Shown: positions 44,154 through 52,820, counted from the first letter of the stretch. The stretch: DNA of 64,000 nt from Bacteroides uniformis (GCF_025147485.1 NZ_CP102263.1:1253501-1317500), one strand, 5' to 3'. The notes: generated from the sequence alone by a model not told the origin. Translations and numbers: made by a program.

Positions 44154-46379
44154 ATGAAACTTCGTTCACTCTATATCCTTTCTATTGTAGGGCTGCTACT
44201 GGTAATTGTGGTGCAGATTGGTGGTATGATGTATGCTTACGACAATACCAAGAAAGAGGCGGAACGCGCACTGAACGAATGTTTTCGTCTGGCTTTTATC
44301 GAAACGGTGGACAACGAGATTAATAATTTACCGTTTCCTGACATGACTATCCCTTTTTACTCGTATCTATCCAAAGACAGTATCAGGTCTTTCGAAGATG
44401 AGATGTTTTTAAACTATCAGCAGGCAGCTTCCTTTCTCGAAGATGTATATCATGTCGCCATTCCATTAGATGTGATGGCGAGGTTGGTAGAGAAGAAACT
44501 GAAATGGAAAAATATAGACCGGACTGTAAATATCCGTCCTGCGACGGACAGAAGCAAGCGTTCGGTATATGTACGGTTCAAGTCTGTTCTTTCGGAAAAA
44601 GCCTGGTTGAATGAGAAGAAAGGAGAGGCCATTGAAGCTGTCATGTTTTCTCCTTTTATACCGCTTGTCAAGGATATAGTCTTTTTGTTCCTTCCTACGC
44701 TTCTCTTGGTTGTTTTTCTGGTGTACAGTTGGGCCAGGCAAATGGATTCCATACTTAAACAAGGTAATGATATTGAGAAGCAGCGGTCTGCTTTTTATGT
44801 GCTGGCAGAGAAGATGAGGTTGCCGATAGGTGAGGTACGTAGTCAGATATCGGAGAGCCGGTGGGCAGATATAGAAGCCTCGGGGCAACATTTGCTGGAC
44901 ATGACAGAACATACGCTTACGGGAGCTAAGCAAAGCGAACGGCAGCGGCAGGTGCGCAAGCAATATTCTTTTAAAGTCTTTTCGATTGTCGGGTTGATTG
45001 CCGGCTGTCTGCTGATGGTAGTCTGGTTTGTCTATCTGTACCGTGCTTCTTTCAAAGAAACTGCCTATCAGGTAAATGATTGTTTTGAAGCAGCTTTTTA
45101 TGACGAGGTCTTGAAACGCCGCCTTTCTTTGCTCTACGAACAGACTGATAGGGATGGAAAGGATGAATGGGAAGAGAGTGTTGAATCGCCTTTTGCAAAG
45201 GAGCAAAGGGAATTTCTGGAGAAAGAGCAGTCGAAGTATAAGGTGAACCGCTTTGGAGTGGTACATATGTACAATCCGGTCGATTTGAATTATCGACTAC
45301 GCTCTGCTTTGATTATGCAGCGCAGCATCAATGAAAGCGGAATGGAACTTCCTCTCTCCGTGCAGTACCTCGATTCTGCTTTTGCTTCCAGGTTGGAAGC
45401 CTTGGGAATGACCTATAAGAGTGGTATCCGCCAGTACTACGCTCCCTCCGATAGTACAGTGGTGGAAGCAGGATATGCCTCGGCAAAATATCAGGATATT
45501 TCTTCCCGGTTTATACCGTTGAAGGAGGACAGCATCCTTTGTATACAAGGTGTGGTGAAGAATCCGTATCGCTACGTCATAAGTTCCGTATGGTATCTGT
45601 TTCTGCCTCTTTGGGTGATGTTTTTGGTGGTGTTGGACTGTATTCTCGGCCAGGTGAAAGTTTTGCGTACACAGCGGCATTTGGAGCAATTCCAGAAGGA
45701 TTTTACTTATGCTATGATACACGACATGAAGTCTCCTCTGAGTTCCATCCTGATGGGAGCTCATATTCTGAATAGCGGCAAATTGTCCGGTAAGCCTGGA
45801 AAAGAAGAGAAATACCGGCAGGCGATGATGGAAGAGTGTGAGCATCTGCTTACCCTTTCCAATCGTGTACTGGTACTTACCAAGCTGGATGAGGGACATT
45901 TGGAACTCCATCAGGAAGAGGTGCCTTTGCGGCCTTTACTTGATGATATAATTGCCAAAATTTCTCTGAAAACCAGCAAAAGGGTAGAATTTACGACCGT
46001 TTATCATCGTTGTGAAATGGTGTATGCCGATGCCTTCTGTTTGCGTGAAGTGTTGGGCAATCTGCTGGACAATGCCATTAAATATTCCCATGAAGAGGTA
46101 AAGATAGATATTATTTGCGAATCGGAGAAAGGCTTCTGCAAGATAAAGGTGTGTGACAACGGATTGGGTATTCCCTTAAAAGACCAGTCTCTTATCTTCA
46201 ACCGTTTTGAACGTTCTGCAGCAGTCGGGCGAAGTGGAAGGGGCGGTGCTGCAGGTTTTGGTCTGGGCCTGAATTATGTACAGCAGGTGATGCTGGCACA
46301 TGGCGGCAGGGTAGAAGTGGAAAGTGAAGAGGGGTGCTTCAGTGAATTTACACTCTACTTTCCTATTGAGACTGTATAA
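44154..46379 (+). CDS. Sensor histidine kinase with duplicated sensor module
   Basis: A 741-residue inner-membrane kinase. Module 1 has a TM at about 5-27, an extracytoplasmic region, a TM at about 178-198, then a degenerate dimerisation helix (FYVLAEKMRLPIGEV). Module 2, starting near 270, repeats this: TM at about 272-295, extracytoplasmic region, TM near 468-490, then a true HisKA (YAMIHDMKSPLSSI, phospho-acceptor H523) and HATPase with NLLDNAIKYS, DNGLGIPLKD and GFGLGLNYVQQ. The two halves align: SIVGLL...NECFRLAF against SIVGLI...NDCFEAAF. E219 occupies the place of H523. The gene therefore seems to come from tandem duplication with loss of the first catalytic part. Its partner is probably the regulator at 47027, one divergent gene away. 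The signal sensed is unknown. Confidence 0.9.
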   Translation: MKLRSLYILSIVGLLLVIVVQIGGMMYAYDNTKKEAERALNECFRLAFIETVDNEINNLPFPDMTIPFYSYLSKDSIRSFEDEMFLNYQQAASFLEDVYHVAIPLDVMARLVEKKLKWKNIDRTVNIRPATDRSKRSVYVRFKSVLSEKAWLNEKKGEAIEAVMFSPFIPLVKDIVFLFLPTLLLVVFLVYSWARQMDSILKQGNDIEKQRSAFYVLAEKMRLPIGEVRSQISESRWADIEASGQHLLDMTEHTLTGAKQSERQRQVRKQYSFKVFSIVGLIAGCLLMVVWFVYLYRASFKETAYQVNDCFEAAFYDEVLKRRLSLLYEQTDRDGKDEWEESVESPFAKEQREFLEKEQSKYKVNRFGVVHMYNPVDLNYRLRSALIMQRSINESGMELPLSVQYLDSAFASRLEALGMTYKSGIRQYYAPSDSTVVEAGYASAKYQDISSRFIPLKEDSILCIQGVVKNPYRYVISSVWYLFLPLWVMFLVVLDCILGQVKVLRTQRHLEQFQKDFTYAMIHDMKSPLSSILMGAHILNSGKLSGKPGKEEKYRQAMMEECEHLLTLSNRVLVLTKLDEGHLELHQEEVPLRPLLDDIIAKISLKTSKRVEFTTVYHRCEMVYADAFCLREVLGNLLDNAIKYSHEEVKIDIICESEKGFCKIKVCDNGLGIPLKDQSLIFNRFERSAAVGRSGRGGAAGFGLGLNYVQQVMLAHGGRVEVESEEGCFSEFTLYFPIETV

Positions 46380-46381
46380 AT

Positions 46382-46855
46382 TTACCACACGTGGAAATTC
46401 AATCCTTCTGATTTGTCAGTAATATAGGAGCCTCCACCGAATGAGCGTAATTGCCAGAGGATGTAAAGGTCGTCGAAACTCATGACAGCCAGTAATATTC
46501 CAAATCGTGTGACATCATAATTGCCACTTGTCATACCATATATAAGGGGCAATATACCCAGTAGCAGGAAGGGCAGCAGGCATGTGATGCGATATTGCCA
46601 CATGCGTATCGGCGAAAACAATCTGAACAACAGTTTATGTAGGAATAGATTTACCAGGACAGCTGCCAATATACACATGAAGAATCTGACCAGCGATAGA
46701 TGGCTGGTTGTTTCTCCATGTATCGACTGAAACAGAATCAGCATTGGTACTGCAAATACTATGGCAGCTATGATGCCGTATTTATTAATCCTCTTGCCCG
46801 AAACTACTATCTCTGTCCCTTTTCGGCTTTTTGTTATTGAAATATCTGCTTTCAT
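46382..46855 (-). CDS. Small membrane protein of unknown function
   Basis: A 157-residue protein with start taken at 46855 (an in-frame ATG at 46909 would extend it over the promoter). Four to five hydrophobic segments: about 28-45, 58-75, 92-112 and 122-138. It ends DDLYILWQLRSFGGGSYITD plus a short tail. The ending recalls small zincin-like membrane proteins of the DUF3267 type, but no HExxH is present, so I leave it unassigned. It is convergent with the kinase gene (2 bases apart) and divergent from the response-regulator gene. Its promoter carries the 33-bp triple repeat also seen upstream of the DUF3836 gene at 51949, so it is probably a target of that regulator. Confidence 0.7.
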   Translation of the reverse strand: MKADISITKSRKGTEIVVSGKRINKYGIIAAIVFAVPMLILFQSIHGETTSHLSLVRFFMCILAAVLVNLFLHKLLFRLFSPIRMWQYRITCLLPFLLLGILPLIYGMTSGNYDVTRFGILLAVMSFDDLYILWQLRSFGGGSYITDKSEGLNFHVW

Positions 46856-46881
46856 AGTGTGGATTTTTTGTATTGATGTTG

Positions 46882-46889
46882 CAAAGGTA
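46882..46889 (-). promoter_or_regulatory. -7 box of the small membrane protein gene
   Basis: On the minus strand, TACCTTTG matches TAnnTTTG. It lies 18 bases from the triple repeat at 46908-46940, the same distance as at 51866. Confidence 0.55.
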
Positions 46890-46907
46890 GAGTGGGGCAC
46901 ATGCTTC

Positions 46908-46940
46908 ATAAGTTATCGCTACGTTAATATTAGGTTAAGA
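46908..46940 (-). promoter_or_regulatory. Triple 11-bp direct repeat, probable OmpR-type regulator site
   Basis: On the minus strand three contiguous 11-mers read TCTTAACCTAA, TATTAACGTAG and CGATAACTTAT. Eleven-base periodicity is usual for OmpR/PhoB-family sites. The block lies between the divergent membrane-protein and response-regulator genes, so it could serve both. A near-identical block is at 51815-51847. Confidence 0.6.
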
Positions 46941-47026
46941 GGCGTTGTTTTCCTCGTTTATTTTATAGCAATATGACTGTTGCATTCATTCTTTTCCTTA
47001 TTTTTGCAATATATAATAAACGCATT

Positions 47027-47725
47027 ATGATAAAGTTATTGTTGGTAGAAGACGATGCAAGCTTGAGATATATAGTTCAGGGCGGGTTGGAAGATATGAT
47101 AGGCGGTTATGAAGTGATTGCTGCCGCCAATGGCGAGGAGGGCTTGAAACAGTGGAAAGAACAACATCCTGATGTGATAGTATCTGATATAGAAATGCCC
47201 GTTATGAACGGTTACGAGATGGTGAAGCGTATCCGCGAGACAGATGGGGAAACTCCGATTCTGTTCTCCTCTGCCCTGATATCTCCTAAAGATGTGGTAA
47301 AAGGTTATGAAATCGGTGCCAATAACTATATAAAGAAACCGTTCATTCCCGAAGAACTGGATGCACATGTCCACGCCTTATTGAAGCTTTCCAAAGGCGA
47401 AAAATCGAAAGACATGAGTCAATGCTACAAGATAGGCAAGGAATATGTGTTGGATGCCACACATGCCACTTTGAAACATGCTTCGGGTGTAAACAAGACT
47501 TTGACTGTGCGCGAGACAGGTTTGTTGCAGATGCTTTGTGAGAAGCGGGGAGACGTTATCCGCCGGGAAGCTATCTTGGATAAATTCTGGAATACGGAAG
47601 ATGATTACTTTGCTTCCCGCAGCCTGGATGTATTTGTGACGAAACTTCGGAAATTTCTTTCGGAAGACGAGTCGGTAACCATTAAAACAGTGAAAGGAGT
47701 AGGATTGATACTGATAGAAAATTAA
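47027..47725 (+). CDS. OmpR-family response regulator
   Basis: A 232-residue regulator from the ATG at 47027; the longer frame to 46973 would overlap the promoter. Receiver domain at 1-120 with acidic pair EDD (8-10), phospho-acceptor Asp in DVIVSDIEMPVMNG (near 53) and the conserved Lys in YIKKPF (near 103). Winged-helix DNA-binding domain at about 135-232 with RETGLLQMLCEKRGDVIRREAIL and SLDVFVTKLRKFL. A TATTTTTG -7 box lies at 46999-47006. It is the probable partner of the duplicated sensor kinase and the likely binder of the 11-bp triple repeats upstream of itself and of the 51949 gene. Confidence 0.92.
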   Translation: MIKLLLVEDDASLRYIVQGGLEDMIGGYEVIAAANGEEGLKQWKEQHPDVIVSDIEMPVMNGYEMVKRIRETDGETPILFSSALISPKDVVKGYEIGANNYIKKPFIPEELDAHVHALLKLSKGEKSKDMSQCYKIGKEYVLDATHATLKHASGVNKTLTVRETGLLQMLCEKRGDVIRREAILDKFWNTEDDYFASRSLDVFVTKLRKFLSEDESVTIKTVKGVGLILIEN

Positions 47726-47790
47726 TAATGTATCCTTCTATATTGCAATAATTTAGCAGTACATGTACTGTTCTTCTGGTTTATTTTCGT

Positions 47791-47798
47791 TATTTTTG
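47791..47798 (+). promoter_or_regulatory. -7 box upstream of the 47836 gene
   Basis: TATTTTTG matches TAnnTTTG, 38 bases before the start codon. No clear -33 partner. Confidence 0.35.
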
Positions 47799-47835
47799 TA
47801 TAGCAGTATTATATGAATATAAAGAAGGAGGGTAT

Positions 47836-48702
47836 ATGTGTATAAAACGGAAAGTCAGTATCTCTTGTCTTGGTGGCCGTTTGGGAATCTGCCTGCTGTT
47901 GGCTTTTGTGCCGCAATTGCTTTTTGCGCAGGAAGACAGTGTACGTTTCATTCGTGACAGTATACAGATACAGCCGGAATTCAATGAATCTCTATTCTCT
48001 CCTTTTGAGCTTCCTTCTGAAAACTCTGCCCCTTCTTCCATGTTTCATCCGGAGCACTCCTATTCCCTGCCCGATTTTTCACTGAAAGAGTCTCTTCGTC
48101 TGCCTTATCAGACCAATCCTTCCCTGCTATTTCGGGGAGATTACAGTACAAGCGGTGTATTAAGACAGTTTCCTCACGGTATGTTATTCGGTTCCGGTGG
48201 GCAGACCAGCGTACCGGGTATCGGACGTTTCAACAATGCTTCCCTGGGATATCAGCATGCCTTTAACCAAAGGCTGACGCTCCAGCTTGGCGTAGATGCC
48301 ATGAAGATAAATATGATTCATTCCACCGGGCAGGCTTTCAGTACTTCGGGAGCTTTGCGGTATCAGGCTTCGGACCGTGTAGCTTTTAAGGTTTTCGGTT
48401 CGTATGCCATAGGAAATACTTACGGGATGGATACCCACCGCTACGGTGCCACCATGTCTCTGGATATGTCCGAACGTTTTGGTATGGAAGTTGGAGTACA
48501 ACGTTATTACGATGCTTATCGCGGTCGTTGGGAGACGGTTCCCGTTGTGATTCCCTATTATAATTTCGACAAGTTTAAATTAAGTCTGGATGTAGGTGGA
48601 ATCTTGTATGAGATTCTGCGTAACACCGTCTTTGATAATAGAGGGGGCAGTGGCGGAGCGACTATTGCCCCACCACGTTTTCAGATGCCGCCATTGAGAT
48701 AA
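47836..48702 (+). CDS. Predicted outer-membrane beta-barrel-like protein
   Basis: A 288-residue protein with a signal peptide (LLLAFVPQLLFAQ, about 19-31). After a low-complexity region (about 35-90), alternating aromatic strands follow: LGYQHAFNQRLTLQLGVDAMK, AFKVFGSYAIGNTYG, RFGMEVGVQRYYDAYRG, KLSLDVGGILYEIL. This looks like an eight-stranded-type barrel or a porin-like fold. It ends with a Gly/Pro-rich tail. Not recognised further; it follows the response regulator by 110 bases with its own -7 box. Confidence 0.7.
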   Translation: MCIKRKVSISCLGGRLGICLLLAFVPQLLFAQEDSVRFIRDSIQIQPEFNESLFSPFELPSENSAPSSMFHPEHSYSLPDFSLKESLRLPYQTNPSLLFRGDYSTSGVLRQFPHGMLFGSGGQTSVPGIGRFNNASLGYQHAFNQRLTLQLGVDAMKINMIHSTGQAFSTSGALRYQASDRVAFKVFGSYAIGNTYGMDTHRYGATMSLDMSERFGMEVGVQRYYDAYRGRWETVPVVIPYYNFDKFKLSLDVGGILYEILRNTVFDNRGGSGGATIAPPRFQMPPLR

Positions 48703-48901
48703 GATAAGTATACATCAGCTTTTTGTAGGGACAATCATCAAACAGTTTACTACTGTTACATAATATTATTGCTAATGTAGAAATACTTTCATGATATTTC
48801 GTTTATTTTTTGTTTTGCTGTTCGTTTTTGTGCGGACAGTTGTCCGAAAATGGACATTACTATAAAATAGTTATTCTTTGATAATCAGTGATTTAATTCT
48901 T

Positions 48902-48917
48902 TGGCACGCAGATTGAC
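48902..48917 (+). promoter_or_regulatory. Possible sigma-54 promoter of the DUF3836 gene
   Basis: TGGCAC, five bases, TTGAC. This fits the -24/-12 layout (TGGCAC-N5-TTGCA) with one deviation. It lies 76 bases before the start at 48993, in a 290-base gap that otherwise holds no gene. No TAnnTTTG box is obvious there. Confidence 0.35.
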
Positions 48918-48992
48918 TATATATAGGCGAAGGCGGTTATGAAACAACAACCTCCTCAGAGAAAGAAGTAATAACAATAAAAAATAACGATT

Positions 48993-49418
48993 ATGAAAGC
49001 AACAGTATTTTCAAAAGCAGTGGTAATGATGGCAGTGGTAATGGCAAGTGTAATGAACTTTTCTGCAAGCGCGACAACTCCTGCCGATTATGTGAAAAAC
49101 GAGGAGATGACCGGAGAACTGATGACCGCCAAGACTATCTTCCGCAATGAGGACGGACACCTTTTCCGTCACCTCCGCTACACTTACACTTATGACAGTG
49201 AGAACCGTGTGACGAGCAAGGAAGCTTTCAAGTGGGATAGCGTAAAGGAAGCCTGGGTGCCTTATTTCAAGCTGGATGTTGAATACACTGACAGTGAAGT
49301 TGAGTTGAACTATGCCCGTTGGAACAGTAGAACTAATGGTTACGACAGCTATACGCAAACTACCGTTTACGAACTGAATGACAGCAATGCGGCTTTGATG
49401 TTGGCAAGTACCAAATAA
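48993..49418 (+). CDS. DUF3836 family secreted protein 1
   Basis: A 141-residue secreted protein with a signal peptide (VVMASVMNFSASA, about 1-27). The mature part is a short set of YD-type strand repeats: FRHLRYTYTYDSENRVTSKEAFKWDSVKEAWVPYFKLDVEYTD. This matches the Bacteroides DUF3836 family, whose function is unknown. A paralogue lies at 51949. The gene ends before a strong bidirectional terminator. Confidence 0.85.
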   Translation: MKATVFSKAVVMMAVVMASVMNFSASATTPADYVKNEEMTGELMTAKTIFRNEDGHLFRHLRYTYTYDSENRVTSKEAFKWDSVKEAWVPYFKLDVEYTDSEVELNYARWNSRTNGYDSYTQTTVYELNDSNAALMLASTK

Positions 49419-49437
49419 AGGATAATATATCAAATAC

Positions 49438-49489
49438 AAAAGAGCCAAGTATCGTGAGGTGACACACCTTTGATACTTGGCTCTTTTTC
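49438..49489. terminator. Bidirectional terminator
   Basis: AAAAGAGCCAAGTATC (49438-49453) pairs perfectly with 49472-49487, with A-rich and T-rich flanks. It separates the convergent DUF3836 and S41 peptidase genes. Confidence 0.9.
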
Positions 49490-49503
49490 GTTGAGGAAAT
49501 GTA

Positions 49504-50769
49504 TTATTGTTTCTCTGTTATCAGTCCGACAGCATAATTCAGCACTGTATCTTCATCCTTCATGAAATCTGCTACGGTTTGGGATACTTGATGATGGGGC
49601 GGTATGCCTATACCTTCCATGGGGAAACCTTTAGAAGAGACGTCCGGCTGGCGGGTAGGGATACGGAAATAGGTCCGCTGTTTGGTACAGAAAGGACGGG
49701 GGCCATTGCCGGTATCCCCTCCGGTAGCTTCGCCGATGAGGGTGACATTTCCGCTTTCCTTCATGTCGAGTGTGAAGCTCTCGGCAGCAGAGAGCGTATA
49801 TGTGTCGGTCAGCAGATAGATTTTACCTTTATAGGCGTCGGCTTCGGGCTGCATGATGTAGCTCTTGCTGACGCAGTGTGGTTGTGCTTCGCGGATGAAG
49901 TACTTGCAGATGTTTACTCCATTCATGCTGTTTCCTCCGCCGTTTCTACGTACGTCTATAATGAGGTATGGTAAATCCTTGACTTTGGGATAGACCGCCT
50001 TGAAATCTTCCATGACGGGGTTCATCATGGTTTTGATGGTAAGGTAACCAATGCTGTCTTGTAATATCCTGCTCTCCACAGTTTGTTCTTCGTTATCCGG
50101 AAAATAGTCCCTTTGTTTCAAGGGAAGGGTGACGGTCAGAGTATCGCCCCCTCTCAGCAGTGTATAGTTTCTTAGGGTGTCTGCATAACTACGGAACGCA
50201 TCATAGGCTGTACGGAGCCGTCTGTGGGGGACGGTAGATGCTTCGGTATATTTTTCGTTCTGTTCAATCCATTGTTTATAGGGGAGTCCGTTGATAGCTA
50301 TAATCCGGTCTTTGTCCTGGAAGCCGTATTCTGTCAGATAGTCATTGGGTTTGTCAACGAACAAGAAATCCTCTATAAAGGCTACGCGCTGATTGGCTGT
50401 GTACCTCTTGTAGCAGGTAATGGCGTGGGCGCATTGTAAGGCAGAGATGTATTCCTGCACTATCAGTCCGTAGTCTGTGGTGGTCTGCGCCTGGCGAACG
50501 CGGGCGTCACAAGCTTGATACAATGAATCCATATTCAGATGCTTGGCTTGGTATAATGAATAATTCTCCATGACAATCTGGTGTATTTCTTTGAAATCTT
50601 CTTCAAACTGCGAGGGGGTTAACGGTAGTTCCGCGATGTAGAAGTTTTCTACATCAATCTGCTTGTCATTATAGAAATAGTTGGCATAAACATACAAACC
50701 ACACCAAATGGTTGCCAGTACAGCCATTACGATGACTATTACTTTTGAAATTTTTTTCAGAATCTTCAT
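49504..50769 (-). CDS. S41-family serine peptidase (tail-specific protease-like)
   Basis: A 421-residue protein with an N-terminal membrane anchor (about 8-30, [20 protein letters not shown]), so it acts in the periplasm or at the membrane. A linker and PDZ-like region (about 150-215, [17 protein letters not shown]) precede the TSPc catalytic domain: [27 protein letters not shown] near 275, and the catalytic serine in [12 protein letters not shown] near 330, followed by [11 protein letters not shown]. It resembles the S41 peptidases common in Bacteroides and shows no obvious link to neighbours. Start is the ATG at 50769. Confidence 0.88.
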   Translation of the reverse strand: MKILKKISKVIVIVMAVLATIWCGLYVYANYFYNDKQIDVENFYIAELPLTPSQFEEDFKEIHQIVMENYSLYQAKHLNMDSLYQACDARVRQAQTTTDYGLIVQEYISALQCAHAITCYKRYTANQRVAFIEDFLFVDKPNDYLTEYGFQDKDRIIAINGLPYKQWIEQNEKYTEASTVPHRRLRTAYDAFRSYADTLRNYTLLRGGDTLTVTLPLKQRDYFPDNEEQTVESRILQDSIGYLTIKTMMNPVMEDFKAVYPKVKDLPYLIIDVRRNGGGNSMNGVNICKYFIREAQPHCVSKSYIMQPEADAYKGKIYLLTDTYTLSAAESFTLDMKESGNVTLIGEATGGDTGNGPRPFCTKQRTYFRIPTRQPDVSSKGFPMEGIGIPPHHQVSQTVADFMKDEDTVLNYAVGLITEKQ

Positions 50770-50924
50770 GTTTTATAGAGTTTAGTCGATATTTGCTTTT
50801 TCGGCAAAAATAGTAATAATTTTTGTTAATCTTATTTTTCTAACTCCTTATTTGCCAATAATGGTAACATGGAGGTAACTAACTGAGCTTCAAGTGCCTT
50901 CTTGTACGATGTCTGGTAGTTGGC

Positions 50925-50932
50925 TAACTTTG
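50925..50932 (+). promoter_or_regulatory. -7 box of the cupin gene
   Basis: TAACTTTG matches TAnnTTTG, 36 bases before the ATG. A CTTG at 50901-50904 could be a weak -33. A good AAGGAG ribosome site follows at 50955-50960, unusual among the genes here, and supports ATG 50969 over the in-frame GTG at 50963. Confidence 0.45.
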
Positions 50933-50968
50933 CAGCCGTAAATCAAAACATACTAAGGAGAAGTGATT

Positions 50969-51325
50969 ATGAAGAACTATCAGAAAGTAAATGTGCCCGC
51001 AGGCGAGGCACGTGTCGAGTTGCACGATTCATTGAATCTGACTGGTGCAGAAGTATCTATCAGCAATTTGCCGGCTGGTGCAGGAGTACCTTTTGTGCAT
51101 TCGCACAAGCAAAATGAAGAAATTTATGCCGTCCTCTCCGGACGCGGCACCATGGTGGTTGACGGAGAAACCGTAGAACTGCAGGCGGGTGACTGGCTTC
51201 GCGTGGCTCCGGCAGGAGAACGCCAATTGTCGGCTGCGGCAGACAGCGCCATCAGTGTGATTTGTATTCAGGTGAAAGCCGGCTCTCTGGAAGGCTTTAC
51301 GATGACGGACGGTGTGGTGAAGTAA
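50969..51325 (+). CDS. Cupin domain protein
   Basis: A 118-residue single-domain cupin. The two cupin motifs are visible: GVPFVHSHKQNEEIYAVLSGRGTMVVDG (metal-type His and Glu residues) at about 42-69 and LQAGDWLRVAPAGERQL at about 73-90. Small cupins bind a metal and act as isomerases, dioxygenases or sensors; this one cannot be assigned. Monocistronic, with a strong Shine-Dalgarno. Confidence 0.88.
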   Translation: MKNYQKVNVPAGEARVELHDSLNLTGAEVSISNLPAGAGVPFVHSHKQNEEIYAVLSGRGTMVVDGETVELQAGDWLRVAPAGERQLSAAADSAISVICIQVKAGSLEGFTMTDGVVK

Positions 51326-51354
51326 GAGGAAGTCACACAAGTAGAATTAAGGTG

Positions 51355-51389
51355 ATAGGGGATGGTCTGTGGTGCAGGCTATTCCCTAT
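51355..51389 (+). terminator. Hairpin downstream of the cupin gene
   Basis: ATAGGGGAT at 51355-51363 pairs with ATTCCCTAT at 51381-51389 over 9 bases with one G-T pair. No T-run, so terminator function is uncertain. Confidence 0.35.
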
Positions 51390-51596
51390 TGTCATATGAT
51401 GTGCAGTGATTTATTGACTGCGATTTGTTTTAAGTCAAAATAATCATATATTTTGTACTATACCTAAGAAAACAGACTATGTCAACTGATGCAATAAAAC
51501 AGAAATTATGATTAAATTGAAGAAAGAGCATTGTTTCTGTCACATAACGAGGACCCAATCAAAGAGCTTAAAACTAAGAATTGAAAACATAATATC

Positions 51597-51737
51597 ATGA
51601 CCCAGCATAATGCCATCAAGCTTTTCGAAGCGAAGAAAGTCCGAACCGTTTGGGACGACATAGAAGAAAGATGGTACTTCTCAATAGTAGATGTGGTGAC
51701 AGTCTGCTGTATGCCTATCCAGTTACGTCTCCGATAG
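51597..51737 (+). pseudogene. Bro-N / antirepressor-like fragment
   Basis: A 46-codon frame starting MTQHNAIKLFEAKKVRTVWDD, then EERWYFSIVDVVTV before a stop. This is the beginning of Bro-N-type proteins (phage antirepressor and DNA-damage-inducible relatives), which normally run 200 residues or more. Only the first 35 or so residues look real. It is a decayed remnant in a gap (51326-51948) with no other gene. Confidence 0.6.
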
Positions 51738-51814
51738 ATTGGAAAAGGAAAGATATAAGAGGAAACGTGTTTTCATTTTGTTCTTGTTTTGGGCGCAAAA
51801 GTAATAAATATCTC

Positions 51815-51847
51815 CGTTAACCTAACATTAACGTAACGATAACCTAA
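51815..51847 (+). promoter_or_regulatory. Triple 11-bp direct repeat upstream of DUF3836 gene 2
   Basis: Three contiguous 11-mers: CGTTAACCTAA, CATTAACGTAA, CGATAACCTAA. Same element as at 46908-46940 (minus strand). It ends 18 bases before a TATCTTTG -7 box, taking the place of a -33 box, as expected for an activator site of an OmpR-type regulator. Confidence 0.65.
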
Positions 51848-51865
51848 AAGCTTTTTACCACCTCC

Positions 51866-51873
51866 TATCTTTG
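51866..51873 (+). promoter_or_regulatory. -7 box of DUF3836 gene 2
   Basis: TATCTTTG matches TAnnTTTG, 76 bases before the ATG at 51949. No TTTG -33; the triple repeat lies upstream instead. Confidence 0.6.
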
Positions 51874-51948
51874 CAATGTCGAAAGGGAACAACTCCCCCA
51901 AAGACAAGAACTTGAAACAAAATGTATAACTTAAAAAATAGAACCATT

Positions 51949-52443
51949 ATGAAGACTTTAGTAATTTCAGCAATCATCGCAATGACCTCTTTAGTAAACG
52001 TAGTAAGCGCAGCAGCCGTTAACCGTACAGACAACTTTGCCTATAATACCGAAACCAACGACGGCCGTGTGGAAACACAAACCGTATTCAAAGTGGAGAA
52101 TCAGAAATTCCTGCACCGCCACCTGAAGTACAATTACATTTACGACAACTCCGGTCGCATCTCCCAAAAAGAAGTGCTGAAATGGAACGAATCCACGCAA
52201 AGCTTTGAGAAGCACCACAGTCTTAACTTCTTCTATACGGACGACGTCACTGTGGAATACGCCCTCTGGAACGAGCAAAGCAATGCCTACACCGACATCA
52301 AGCAGAAAGCCGTCTATCGGCAGACCGACAGCAGTGTCTTGCGCTACCTCAGCTACGAATGGGACGAAAAGAACAATGACTGGAGCTTGACAGCAGACCA
52401 TCACATGACGGATGAATCTGTGCAGCTATTGGCAGAGAAATAA
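51949..52443 (+). CDS. DUF3836 family secreted protein 2
   Basis: A 164-residue secreted protein from the ATG at 51949 (an upstream in-frame ATG at 51922 adds 9 residues before a normal signal peptide, LVISAIIAMTSLVNVVSAAA). The mature part parallels the 48993 protein: FLHRHLKYNYIYDNSGRISQKEVLKWNESTQSFEKHHSLNFFYTDD, plus one extra strand unit (LSYEWDEKNNDWSL). Function unknown. Its promoter carries the probable response-regulator site, which suggests export stress or surface-related control by the kinase and regulator at 44-47.7 kb. Confidence 0.85.
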   Translation: MKTLVISAIIAMTSLVNVVSAAAVNRTDNFAYNTETNDGRVETQTVFKVENQKFLHRHLKYNYIYDNSGRISQKEVLKWNESTQSFEKHHSLNFFYTDDVTVEYALWNEQSNAYTDIKQKAVYRQTDSSVLRYLSYEWDEKNNDWSLTADHHMTDESVQLLAEK

Positions 52444-52487
52444 GAAAACACGATTTCTATTCTATTTATTTTAAAAACCAAGACATT

Positions 52488-52710
52488 ATGGCAATATTAT
52501 TTCGCAAACACGAACGTTTAAGTAATTTGGCACAGAATTCTGTAAAAAGGTATATCCTACAATTATATATAAATACAGCAATCCGGCAAGACTGAAAGAA
52601 GTGGCAAAGGAAATCAGCACCATGTCCAGTGGGAGTGAGGGTAATTCCTATAGTGTGCTGAAAGTTATCTGAAGAAATCACTGTTGGCAGGTCGTATCGT
52701 GACTGAGTAA
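52488..52710 (+). pseudogene. HU-family DNA-binding protein remnant
   Basis: Starts MAILFRKHERLSNLAQNSVK. It continues in a second frame as YPTIIYKYSNPARLKEVAKE and ISTMSSGSEGNSYSVLK, and in a third as SYLKKSLLAGRIVTE before a stop. Joined, these read as the first two thirds of a Bacteroides HU-related DNA-binding protein, with two frameshifts (near 52540 and 52670) and a truncated end. No intact HU gene is nearby. Confidence 0.6.
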
Positions 52711-52733
52711 ATTCTGAAAATATAGAGACTATG

Positions 52734-52768
52734 GGCCTCCTTTCTACACTGTGTGCGGGAGGGAGGCC
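52734..52768. terminator. Hairpin after the HU remnant
   Basis: GGCCTCC (52734-52740) pairs with GGAGGCC (52762-52768), followed by a TTCTTCTCTT stretch. Plausible terminator upstream of the SPFH gene. Confidence 0.5.
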
Positions 52769-52820
52769 TTCTTCTCTTCCAAAAATAACGGATTGCCTTT
52801 TTTGAACAAACAATTATAAA

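Noticed and set aside
51508..51600. 30-codon ORF before the Bro-N remnant
   Set aside because: No recognisable features; probably chance, although it overlaps the remnant start by four bases.
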